Source: Pseudomonadota bacterium (lineage in GTDB: Bacteria; Pseudomonadota; Alphaproteobacteria; Rhizobiales; Devosiaceae). Taken from it: 6,629 nt of DNA. The DNA is taken from positions 1-6,629 of the forward strand of contig JAEZFJ010000080.1 of NCBI GenBank assembly GCA_023437755.1, written 5' to 3'. The position numbers and the translations under genes are program-made. Below the pieces are notes generated by a model, which was not told the DNA's origin, ran no database searches, and worked only from the letters and a program-made list of their open reading frames with translations. Positions 1 to 5,776 of this stretch are shown piece by piece; the first letter of the stretch is position 1, and the number at the start of each line of letters is the position of its first letter.

Positions 1-931
1 GGGCAGCATAGGCGGCCGAGCGGTCCACCTTGGTCGGGTCCTTGCCCGAGAAGGCGCCGCCGCCGTGGGGCGCGGCACCGCCATAGGTGTCGACAATGAT
101 CTTTCGCCCGGTCAGCCCGGCATCTCCGTCAGGACCGCCGACGACAAACTTGCCGGTCGGATTGATGTGCCAGACGGTCTGATCATCGATCCAGCCCTCC
201 GGCAGCGCCTCGCGCACGTAAGGCTCGACGATCTTGCGCACATCGGTCGAGGTCAGGGCCTCGTCGAGATGCTGGGTGGACAGGACGATCTGGGTTACCC
301 CTACCGGCTTGCCGTTCTCGTACCGCACCGTCACCTGCGATTTGGCATCGGGCCCGAGCTTGCCGGCAGGACCGTGATTGGCCTTGCGGGCGGTGGTCAG
401 CGTCTCGAGGATCTTGTGGGCGTAGTAGATGGGCGCCGGCAGCAGCTCCGGCGTCTCGCGGGCGGCATAGCCGAACATGATGCCCTGATCGCCGGCACCG
501 ACATCCTTGTTGCCGGCTTCGTCGACACCCTGGGCGATGTCCGCGGACTGTCCATGCAGCAGCACGTCGATCTTGCAGGTCTTCCAGTGAAAGCCCGACT
601 GTTCATAGCCGATGGCGCGGATGGCCTTGCGCGCGGCAGACTTGAACTTGGCAGGGTTGACCACTGGATGACCGGCCGCGTCGAGCAGCACCGTTCCGTC
701 CTTGCCCTTTTTCAGCAGCGTCTCGGGCACCCGGACCTCGCCGGCAATGATGACCCGGTTGGTGGTCGCCAGGGTTTCGCAGGCAATGCGCACCTGTGCC
801 GGGTCCATGCCGGCCTTCTTGGCTTCCCGGAACACAAGGTCGACGATCTCGTCGCTGATGCGATCACAAACCTTGTCGGGATGGCCCTCGGACACCGACT
901 CCGAGGTGAACAGATAGGAGGAACGCACCAA
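1..931 (-). CDS. metK: S-adenosylmethionine synthetase, N-terminal 310 codons (3' end outside window)
   Basis: Makes S-adenosylmethionine from methionine and ATP in the cytoplasm, supplying the cell's methyl donor. The minus-strand reading frame is open for 310 codons to the window edge. It shows the family signatures in order: GHPDK at residues 16-20 (ATP/Mg binding, with H17 and D19), the long substrate-proximal region with GFHWKT near 113-118, GAGDQGIMFGYA at about 145-156, DAGLTGRKIIVDTYGG at about 270-285, and GGGAFSGKDPTKVDRS at about 290-305. The family is usually about 390-420 residues, so roughly a quarter is missing beyond the left edge. No ATG precedes SYLFTSESVSEGHPDK. The best start is TTG at 931, which gives MVRSSYLF and has GGAG seven bases upstream; GTG at 928 is the alternative. 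The 26-base palindrome upstream suggests repressor control. Identity is certain; the start is likely but not proven. Confidence 0.97.
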   Translation of the reverse strand, partial: MVRSSYLFTSESVSEGHPDKVCDRISDEIVDLVFREAKKAGMDPAQVRIACETLATTNRVIIAGEVRVPETLLKKGKDGTVLLDAAGHPVVNPAKFKSAARKAIRAIGYEQSGFHWKTCKIDVLLHGQSADIAQGVDEAGNKDVGAGDQGIMFGYAARETPELLPAPIYYAHKILETLTTARKANHGPAGKLGPDAKSQVTVRYENGKPVGVTQIVLSTQHLDEALTSTDVRKIVEPYVREALPEGWIDDQTVWHINPTGKFVVGGPDGDAGLTGRKIIVDTYGGAAPHGGGAFSGKDPTKVDRSAAYAA

Positions 932-942
932 GCCAAATCTCC
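929..942 (-). promoter_or_regulatory. metK: ribosome binding site and TTG start of metK
   Basis: On the minus strand GGAG (942-939) is followed after seven bases by TTG (931-929), then directly by GTG (928-926). Both codons are in frame with MetK and no in-frame ATG lies between the GGAG and the conserved SYLFTSE segment. The spacing favours TTG. A short perfect hairpin, GTGG-AAA-CCAC as read on the plus strand at 952-962, sits just upstream of the site. Confidence 0.6.
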
Positions 943-985
943 AGAAAGAGAGTGGAAACCACCCCTGGGCGGGCAGTTGAAAAGG

Positions 986-1015
986 TTTTTGACACTGCAG
1001 GCGCAGGGGGTCAAG
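986..1015 (-). promoter_or_regulatory. possible metK promoter
   Basis: On the minus strand CTTGAC (1015-1010) matches the alphaproteobacterial -35 preference well and starts one base downstream of the palindrome. At about 17 bases the only -10 candidate is an A-rich stretch, CAAAAA (991-986), which is a poor match. If used, the leader would be about 50 bases, too short for most riboswitches. The -35 is persuasive; the -10 is not. Confidence 0.3.
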
Positions 1016-1016
1016 C

Positions 1017-1042
1017 GGGATATAAAGAAATCTTGATATCCC
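1017..1042. promoter_or_regulatory. 26-bp palindromic operator candidate upstream of metK
   Basis: The plus strand reads GGGATATAAAGA, then AA, then TCTTGATATCCC. The two 12-base arms match as inverted repeats at 11 of 12 positions around a 2-base centre. The element is AT-rich inside very GC-rich DNA. It lies in the lnt-metK gap, 86 bases upstream of the proposed metK start and directly before a -35-like CTTGAC on the metK strand, a good position for a repressor. From memory, the core ATATAAAGA-N2-TCTTNATAT resembles sites of ArsR-type SahR regulators that control methionine-cycle genes in Proteobacteria. That assignment is inference, and no regulator gene is in the window. Confidence 0.65.
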
Positions 1043-1075
1043 GAGAGCGCCTGAGAGGCGAACGTTCTGCCTTGC

Positions 1076-2701
1076 TCAGCCTCTGCTCGACAAGCGCTTG
1101 GGACGGCTGCTGCGGTGCGCCAAGATCGAGCCGAGAAGGCCGAGAACCAGCACCACCAGCAGCGGCCAGTATCGCCACGTGGTGAACGGCGGTGGCGCTA
1201 CCCGCTCATGTGGGCGGGCATCGAGTGCTGCCATCTGTCCTGGTGCGAGGGCTGCGGTGATGCGGCCCAACGGGTCGGTGACGAAGGTGTGGCCGGAATT
1301 GGCCGCGCGCACCAGGCTCATGCCCTCTTCCACGGCGCGAACCCGGGCATGATGGGCGTGCTGCGCCGGGCCGATCGAGCCATCGAACCAGGCGTCGTTG
1401 GTGATGTTGAGCAGGTATTGGGCTTCGTCCGTGGCGCCGAGGTCGCCCGAGAACAGGATTTCATAGCAGATCAGTGCCAGGAGCGATGGCGAGCCTGGCA
1501 GTTGCAACAGGCGACGTCGCGGATCGCCATGCCCCCAGCCTTCTGCCCCGGGGACGAACTGCTTGATGCCGAGTTGGGCAAAGAACTCGCCATAGGGCAG
1601 GAACTCGCCGAAGGGCACCAGATGCGCCTTGTCGTAGGAGGCGATCACCTCGCCCTCGGTGTTGATGGCCAGCAGCGCGTTGTATGGCGGTCCATCCGGG
1701 ACCGTGCCACCGGGAAGATAGTTGATGCGCGGCGCGCCGGTGAGCAGGGTGCTTCCCTCGGGCAGCATGCGGGCGATCCGTGCCAGGGCATCGGGATAGC
1801 TCGACAGGTAGAAGGGCAGGCTCGATTCGGGCCAGACCACGATGTCGACGTCCGCCAAGCCGGCATCGTCAGGACCCATCTGCATTTCCGACAGCATCAC
1901 CAGGCGGTCGATCAGCGCTACCGGATCGGCACTGTTCCAGTCGGCATGCTCGTAGACGAGTGGCTGCACCAACCGCAGCGCCACATCCTGTCGCTCCGTG
2001 GCGGTGGTGGCGGTCAGCCGATTGGTGCCGTAGGCGAGTTGGGCGACAAGCACGAGCAGGGCCAGAAAGAAGGGCAGTAATCGCTGCGTCAGGTTGCGCC
2101 CGTCTGCCGGCCAGATCAGCGCCGGGGTGGCTGCGAGAAGCAGCGCAATGAAGGTGAGCCCGTAGATACCGACCAAAGCCACGGCCTGCATCATCTCGTC
2201 ATTGGGCGTGAGCGCATAGCCGACCAGGTCGAAGGGAAAGCCGGTCAACACATGGCCGCGGGCCCATTCGGCCGCGGTGACGGCGGTCGCGAGGGTAACG
2301 ATGCGCCAGGCGCTGTCGCTCCACAGCAGGTGAGCGACGGCGCTGGCAAGACCCCAGAAGGCCGCGATCAAGGCGGCGAGTACCAGAATCGCAAAGGGCA
2401 TGACGGCGAGCATGAGACCGCCATCCACAAAGAAGGCTGCGCCCAGCCAGTGAAAGGCGACAGTGAAGTAGCCCCAGCCGAAGGCGAAGCCGACCGTGAA
2501 AGCCGGTCCAAGCAATCGACGCCAGCCGCGTCCGCGTTCTGCGCCATCAAGTGCCCAGACCCAGACGGGGAAGCTCACGAACAGCGCGGGAAACAGAAAA
2601 AGCGGTGGCACGGACAGGCCGGCGATCGCGCCGGCCGCCAGCAGCAGCAGGAAGCGGCGCCAGCCGTGACTCAGCATGGCTGTCTCGGCCAGCCAGGTCA
2701 T
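1076..2701 (-). CDS. lnt: apolipoprotein N-acyltransferase
   Basis: Inner-membrane enzyme that transfers a fatty acid from a phospholipid to the N-terminal cysteine of apolipoproteins, the last step of lipoprotein maturation. With the start chosen here it has 541 residues, normal for Lnt. The N-terminal 230 or so residues contain several hydrophobic spans (about 16-53, 65-95, 97-130, 135-150, 180-200 and 208-225). A periplasmic nitrilase domain follows with the expected triad: E292 in VVWPESSLPF, K358 in YDKAHLVPFGEF (with E366) and C412 in LICYEILFSG. NITNDAWF lies at about 432-439. A final membrane span lies near 511-528, followed by a basic tail. ATG at 2701 is preferred because AGAGGAAG ends six bases upstream of it. 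An in-frame ATG at 2758 would add 19 residues (containing PARPCRDVCRFERK) without a clear binding site. Stop is TGA. metK follows 144 bases downstream on the same strand. Confidence 0.96.
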   Translation of the reverse strand: MTWLAETAMLSHGWRRFLLLLAAGAIAGLSVPPLFLFPALFVSFPVWVWALDGAERGRGWRRLLGPAFTVGFAFGWGYFTVAFHWLGAAFFVDGGLMLAVMPFAILVLAALIAAFWGLASAVAHLLWSDSAWRIVTLATAVTAAEWARGHVLTGFPFDLVGYALTPNDEMMQAVALVGIYGLTFIALLLAATPALIWPADGRNLTQRLLPFFLALLVLVAQLAYGTNRLTATTATERQDVALRLVQPLVYEHADWNSADPVALIDRLVMLSEMQMGPDDAGLADVDIVVWPESSLPFYLSSYPDALARIARMLPEGSTLLTGAPRINYLPGGTVPDGPPYNALLAINTEGEVIASYDKAHLVPFGEFLPYGEFFAQLGIKQFVPGAEGWGHGDPRRRLLQLPGSPSLLALICYEILFSGDLGATDEAQYLLNITNDAWFDGSIGPAQHAHHARVRAVEEGMSLVRAANSGHTFVTDPLGRITAALAPGQMAALDARPHERVAPPPFTTWRYWPLLVVLVLGLLGSILAHRSSRPKRLSSRG

Positions 2702-2816
2702 GGGCGGCTTCCTCTCGAATCGGCAAACATCGCGGCAAGGTCGCGCCGGTGCCTGCAAGCGTCAAGGCGTGGACTTGCCGATAGACTCGCGCCCGCCGCA
2801 AGGCTAGGAGCGAAGC
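2702..2816. promoter_or_regulatory. divergent intergenic region between lnt and tsaB
   Basis: This 115-base gap must hold the 5' signals of both lnt and the tsaB operon. On the lnt side CTTGAC (2766-2761, minus strand) is a good -35 match but has no convincing -10 at 17 bases. On the tsaB side TTGCCG (2775-2780) is a weak candidate, also without a -10. CGGCAA occurs at 2721-2726 and 2733-2738, twelve bases apart, and its reverse complement TTGCCG at 2775-2780; this could be chance in GC-rich DNA. Ribosome binding sites are clear at both ends: AGAGGAAG for lnt and AGGAG (2806-2810) for tsaB. Confidence 0.4.
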
Positions 2817-3428
2817 ATGAGCCTCGTCCCCGTCACCCTTGCTATCGACACTGCGGCGCCCCGCCTGCAATTGGGCCTGGTCCACAAGGATGGGCGAGCG
2901 GATTGGCTGATCGAGGAGATCACCACTGGTCATGCCGAGCGGCTGTTCGGGTGCCTCCAGACACTGCTCGCGCGCAACGACCTGACATTTGCCGAACTCA
3001 ACCGGGTGGCGTCCACCACCGGTCCGGGTTCCTTCACCGGCTTGCGGATCGGCTTGTCGGCGGCGCGGGGGCTGGGCCTGGCGCGCGGTATTCCGGTGAT
3101 CGGGATACCGAGTCTGCTGGCCCTGTCGCTATCGGTGGACGGACCGTCCACCGTGCTGCTCGATGCCCGCCGCGGCGAGGCCTACCTGCAGGCTTTCGCT
3201 GGCCCGGGCGAGCCGACGGAGCCGGCGAGGCTGCTGCCGTTGGCCGAAGCTGAAGCGCTGGTGGCGGGCGGCGGTGTGGTTGTGCGCTCTCCTTTTGTGG
3301 ACATTGTTGCAGTGGCGCGTTTCGCCGCCACGGCCGAGGCGTCCGACTTCCCGCCGGAAGCGGCTTATGTTCGCTACGCCGACGCCAAGCCGCAAACGGC
3401 CGCCCGGCTGGTGCGCCAGACGCCATGA
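2817..3428 (+). CDS. tsaB: tRNA t6A biosynthesis protein TsaB (YeaZ family)
   Basis: Non-catalytic partner of TsaD in the complex that puts the threonylcarbamoyl group on A37 of tRNAs reading ANN codons. The protein has 203 residues, slightly shorter than the 220-230 of many homologues. Visible family marks are LAIDTA at 8-13 (ASKHA-fold phosphate-loop strand), GHAERL at 38-43, TTGPGSFTGLRIGLSAARG at about 67-85 (the TsaB signature), LLDARRGEAY at 114-123, and a C-terminal YVRYADAKPQ at 184-193. The ATG is preceded by AGGAG at seven bases. It is the first gene of a plus-strand run, and its TGA overlaps the rimI start (ATGA), suggesting coupled translation. The tsaB-rimI pairing is common in bacteria. 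tsaD and tsaE are not in the window. Confidence 0.95.
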   Translation: MSLVPVTLAIDTAAPRLQLGLVHKDGRADWLIEEITTGHAERLFGCLQTLLARNDLTFAELNRVASTTGPGSFTGLRIGLSAARGLGLARGIPVIGIPSLLALSLSVDGPSTVLLDARRGEAYLQAFAGPGEPTEPARLLPLAEAEALVAGGGVVVRSPFVDIVAVARFAATAEASDFPPEAAYVRYADAKPQTAARLVRQTP

Positions 3429-3904
3429 TGAAGCTGTGGATGGCCCCTGCCGGCCTGCATGTCGAGCCGGCCGAGCCCGCCGATGCGGCTGAACTGGCGC
3501 GGATCCACGCTGCCGGCTTTTACCGGGGGTGGCCCGAGGCCGATTTCGAGGCGTTCATGGACGACTCGGCGGCCCGGATTTATGTCGCCTGCGATGCGCG
3601 GCGCCGGATTGCAGGTTTCATCCTGGTTCGGGTGGCCGGCGATGAGGCGGAACTGCTGACCATTGCGGTTGACCCGCGTTGGCGCGGCAAAGGGGTGGGC
3701 CTGGCACTGTTGCGCGCGGCGCTGGAGGACCTGCGCTACACGTCCGCCCGGCGGATGTTCCTCGAGGTTGATGAGCAGAACACGGCGGCCCGCACGCTTT
3801 ATGCCCGCGAGGGGTTTGTCCCTGTTGGCAGCCGCAAGGGGTACTATGCGCGCCCCGATGGCACCGCTGCCACCGCGCTTGTCTTGTCCCGCGATCTTGG
3901 GTAA
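3425..3904 (+). CDS. rimI: GNAT N-acetyltransferase, RimI type
   Basis: Predicted acetyl-CoA-dependent N-alpha-acetyltransferase; the E. coli family member acetylates the N-terminal alanine of ribosomal protein S18. It has 159 residues with a single GNAT domain. The LLTIAVDPRWRGKGVG segment (77-92) supplies the acetyl-CoA loop (R87, G88, G90, G92 of the R/QxxGxG/A pattern). LEVDEQNTAARTLYAREGF (113-131) is the RimI-like motif B region, and GYY at 139-141 fits the family's C-terminal RxxYY-type segment. The start overlaps the tsaB stop. A second ATG follows directly at 3428, and the binding site is weak, as expected with translational coupling. The real substrate cannot be read from sequence, but the place next to tsaB supports RimI over a generic GNAT. 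Confidence 0.9.
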   Translation: MMKLWMAPAGLHVEPAEPADAAELARIHAAGFYRGWPEADFEAFMDDSAARIYVACDARRRIAGFILVRVAGDEAELLTIAVDPRWRGKGVGLALLRAALEDLRYTSARRMFLEVDEQNTAARTLYAREGFVPVGSRKGYYARPDGTAATALVLSRDLG

Positions 3905-3939
3905 CCCCAAGACCTGGCCGACCGGAGCGGAGCTGGGAC

Positions 3940-4368
3940 GTGACAGAGCCGACCCTAGAGGAATCCTGCATCGCCCGCGGCATGCGGATGACCGACCAGC
4001 GCCGCGTGATTGCCCGCATCATCGAAGCGGCAACCGACCATCCGGACGTCGAGGAACTCTACCGTCGTGCTTCGGAAGTCGACCCGCGCATTTCGCTGTC
4101 GACGGTCTACCGGACAGTGAATTTGTTCGAGGAAGCCGGGCTTGTCACCAAGCACGACTTCAAGGACGGACGGGCCCGTTTCGAGCCCATCCCCGAAGAG
4201 CACCACGATCACCTGATCGACATCCGCTCCGGCAAGGTCATCGAGTTCCGCAACGAGGAAATCGAGGCCATTCAGGAGCTGATTGCCAAGCGCCTCGGGT
4301 ACCGGCTGATCGACCATCGCCTCGAACTCTATGCGGTGCCGCTCGGCAGCAAGGAGCCTGAGCGGTGA
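3940..4368 (+). CDS. fur: Fur-family metal-responsive repressor (Fur/Mur type)
   Basis: Cytoplasmic DNA-binding repressor that senses a divalent metal. It has 142 residues. The N-terminal winged helix shows MTDQRRVIARII (17-28) and the recognition region ISLSTVYRTVNLFEEAGLV (51-69). Metal ligands of the dimerisation domain look kept: H34, E82, H88, H89, D90, H91, E102 and H126. The zinc-binding CxxC that follows HHDHLI in E. coli Fur is replaced by D94 and S97, and no C-terminal cysteines are present, so the structural zinc site is absent. This is the state known for alphaproteobacterial Fur/Mur proteins, several of which answer to manganese rather than iron, with iron handled by Irr and RirA. 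Which metal it senses here is inference. It starts with GTG, preceded by a GGAG-rich stretch, 35 bases after rimI, and its TGA overlaps the plsC GTG. Confidence 0.93.
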   Translation: MTEPTLEESCIARGMRMTDQRRVIARIIEAATDHPDVEELYRRASEVDPRISLSTVYRTVNLFEEAGLVTKHDFKDGRARFEPIPEEHHDHLIDIRSGKVIEFRNEEIEAIQELIAKRLGYRLIDHRLELYAVPLGSKEPER

Positions 4369-5174
4369 CCATCTTCCGCGCCCTGTTTTTCATCTTCGTG
4401 TTCGTGCCGTTCCTGATCCTCGCCATTCCGCTGCAATGGCTGATCGTGAAGCTCAAGCTGCCGTTCTGGCAGGTCATCCCGCGAACGTTTCACAAGATCG
4501 GCTGCGTGTTCCTCGGGCTGAGAGTGACGGTGCTCGGCCGGCCCGCCACTGGCCGTCCGACACTGCTGGTATCGAATCATGTGTCCTGGACCGATATTGT
4601 TGCCGTTGGTTCGGTGGCCGATGTCACCTTCGTTGCCAAGCGCGAGGTCGGGGAGTGGCCGTTTGTCGGCCTGGTGGCGCGACTGCAGCGCACCATCTTC
4701 GTCGATCGCACCCGCCGGCACGATGCCGGCCGCACCAGCCGGGAGATGGGCGCCCGCATGGCGGGTGGCAATGCGGTGTTGCTGTTCGCCGAGGGACAGT
4801 CGGACATCGGCACCCACGTGCTGCCGTTCCGCTCCGCGCTGATTGGCGCCGCCCAGCACGCCATGATCGATGCCGGCGCCGAGGAAGTGCTGATCCAGCC
4901 GCTGACCATCGCCTATACCAAGCTCCAGGGGCTGCCCGTCAGCCGCAACGAGCGTTCGCTGATCGCCTGGATCAAGTCGAAATCGGTGAAGCAGAACATC
5001 CGCGATATCCTGTCGGGGCCGGTCAAGGACATCACCGTTGCGTTCGGCGTGCCGCGGCCACTGGCCGAAAATGACAATCGGAAGCTGGTCAGCAAGGCGG
5101 CCGAGCAGGACGTTCGTGCCGTGCTGGTGGCGCTGAACCGCGGCCAGGAGCTCCCGGAATCGTTAAAAGTTTAG
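4365..5174 (+). CDS. plsC: 1-acyl-sn-glycerol-3-phosphate acyltransferase family (PlsC/OlsA-like)
   Basis: Membrane acyltransferase that adds an acyl chain to a lysolipid, usually turning lysophosphatidate into phosphatidate. It has 269 residues with a hydrophobic N-terminus (about 4-28). Acyltransferase motif I is SNHVSWTD (70-77, catalytic H72 and D77). Motif II is around KREVGEWPFVG (92-102) with FVDR at 112-115. Motif III is LFAEGQSDIG (140-149), a variant of the usual FPEGTRS. Motif IV is IQPLTIAYT (177-185). GTG at 4365 overlaps the fur TGA, so translation is probably coupled. From memory, Sinorhizobium meliloti olsA (ornithine lipid acyltransferase) occupies the matching chromosomal place, so an OlsA role is a real alternative. 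No olsB is present here to decide. Stop is TAG. Confidence 0.9.
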   Translation: MTIFRALFFIFVFVPFLILAIPLQWLIVKLKLPFWQVIPRTFHKIGCVFLGLRVTVLGRPATGRPTLLVSNHVSWTDIVAVGSVADVTFVAKREVGEWPFVGLVARLQRTIFVDRTRRHDAGRTSREMGARMAGGNAVLLFAEGQSDIGTHVLPFRSALIGAAQHAMIDAGAEEVLIQPLTIAYTKLQGLPVSRNERSLIAWIKSKSVKQNIRDILSGPVKDITVAFGVPRPLAENDNRKLVSKAAEQDVRAVLVALNRGQELPESLKV

Positions 5175-5199
5175 TCAGTAAGGCTAACGGCCGTCAGCG

Positions 5200-5228
5200 C
5201 TTGGCTGCTAACCTTTCATTAGCTATCG
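5200..5228 (+). promoter_or_regulatory. candidate promoter for the 76-codon membrane protein gene
   Basis: CTTGGC (5200-5205) and CTATCG (5223-5228) are separated by exactly 17 bases, close to the alphaproteobacterial CTTGAC-N17-CTATAT pattern. Transcription would begin near 5235, about 18 bases before the GTG. GCTAAC occurs at 5183-5188 and 5207-5212, with the inverse TTAGC at 5219-5223. The earlier copy is part of a 16-base imperfect palindrome (5183-5198) ending just before the -35. No U-tract terminator was seen after plsC, so readthrough from the operon is possible too. Confidence 0.45.
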
Positions 5229-5252
5229 CAGGATCAGCAATGGAGTGCGGCC

Positions 5253-5483
5253 GTGATCCTGCAACTTGCTGCCATCTGGGCGATCGTCATCGTCAGCTTC
5301 GTCTGGTTCGTGCGCGACGAATTGCGCCTGCGCCGGCTTGCCAGACTGAACAAGGCCGCCCGCTTCTACGCCCACGCTCCACAATACCGGCATGTCCGGA
5401 CGGAAAACGATCCGGTGGGCGAAACGGCACGGCGCAATTTCGTCCGTCGGCTCAGCCGGCAAGGTTCGCCCGTAGCCGGTTGA
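5253..5483 (+). CDS. small single-span membrane protein, unknown function
   Basis: I do not recognise a family. The 76-residue product starts with a hydrophobic segment (about 2-19, ILQLAAIWAIVIVSFVWFV). A strongly basic stretch follows (RDELRLRRLARLNKAARF, about 21-38), then a polar tail ending RRNFVRRLSRQGSPVAG. This fits an inner-membrane anchor with a cytoplasmic basic tail. The start is GTG with GGAG seven bases upstream (5242-5245). Codons are mostly G- or C-ending like the neighbours, which supports a real gene. It lies 78 bases after plsC with a plausible promoter. Its last 32 bases overlap the 3' end of the convergent 82-codon gene. Confidence 0.7.
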   Translation: MILQLAAIWAIVIVSFVWFVRDELRLRRLARLNKAARFYAHAPQYRHVRTENDPVGETARRNFVRRLSRQGSPVAG

Positions 5484-5700
5484 TGATGTCCGAGGCCTTG
5501 AGCATCAGGGCCATGTCGATGTCCGCCTCGGATCTGCCGTCCGCCACATCTGCCCAGACGGGTATGCTGAGATCGTGCGTCTGCCCGCGGCCGGCCTGAT
5601 CTTCCTGCAGCACTGCGCGCACTCTCCCCACGATGCGGCCGGTCAGCCGGGGGTGAGCCGACTTCTCGGCGACAGCGATCTCGATCAGTTCGATGGTCAT
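5452..5700 (-). CDS. conserved-looking 82-residue protein, unknown function
   Basis: I do not recognise it. The product is a small soluble protein with no membrane span or cysteine. An N-terminal beta/alpha-like part (MTIELIEIAVAEKSAHPRL) leads into GRIVGRVRAVLQEDQ. A Gly/Thr/Asp-containing middle and SIPVWADVADGRSEADID follow, and then a likely amphipathic helix ending in DIINRLRANLAG. Codon third positions are strongly G/C, as in the certain genes, and the composition looks like a real protein, unlike the antisense frames. ATG at 5700 has no Shine-Dalgarno sequence in front (the upstream bases are C-rich), so the start is unsure or the message may be leaderless. It lies 76 bases downstream of pncB on the same strand, with a stem-loop between them. 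Confidence 0.65.
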   Translation of the reverse strand: MTIELIEIAVAEKSAHPRLTGRIVGRVRAVLQEDQAGRGQTHDLSIPVWADVADGRSEADIDMALMLKASDIINRLRANLAG

Positions 5701-5749
5701 GCGGGGGCGTTAACACACTGCGACCCGGGCGGGTTCGTACCTGCGGGCT

Positions 5750-5772
5750 ATTCAGCAGCAGTGTTGCTGAAT
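5750..5772 (-). terminator. stem-loop just after pncB, possible terminator without U-tract
   Basis: The arms ATTCAGCA (5750-5757) and TGCTGAAT (5765-5772) are perfect inverted repeats around a 7-base loop. The stem can extend by a G-T and a C-G pair. It begins four bases after the pncB TGA. No T-run follows on the minus strand, so it is not a classic Rho-independent terminator; it may instead stabilise the pncB mRNA end. A second small hairpin (GCGGGT/ACCTGC, 5729-5744) lies farther on. Confidence 0.45.
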
Positions 5773-5776
5773 GGAC

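Noticed and set aside
932..1016. SAM riboswitch in the metK leader
   Set aside because: The leader after the putative promoter is short and I cannot fit a known SAM-I, SAM-II or SAM/SAH fold. Only a 4-bp hairpin near the binding site is seen. A covariance search with the Rfam SAM models would settle it.
65..1036. Long open plus-strand frame of 323 codons opposite metK
   Set aside because: It mirrors metK, whose conserved motifs prove the minus strand is coding. Long antisense frames are expected in GC-rich DNA with biased codons.
1048..1060. CGCCT-GAG-AGGCG hairpin after lnt as a terminator
   Set aside because: The stem is only 5 bp and no T-run follows on the minus strand.
1115..2080. Plus-strand frame of 321 codons opposite lnt
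   Set aside because: It is antisense to the nitrilase domain of lnt with its catalytic triad, has unusual Gln/Gly-rich composition and no recognisable domain.
2252..3253. Plus-strand frame of 333 codons spanning the lnt 5' end and tsaB
   Set aside because: It crosses two firmly identified genes in a wrong frame and the translation is low-complexity Arg/Gly/Ala-rich.
5201..5599. Plus-strand frame of 132 codons overlapping both small genes
   Set aside because: Its translation is Arg/Pro/Ser-rich and it overlaps better supported frames on both strands; no binding site is evident.
5366..5716. Minus-strand 116-codon frame overlapping the 82-codon gene
   Set aside because: It is Arg/Ser-rich without protein-like pattern, while the alternative frame has the local codon bias and balanced composition.
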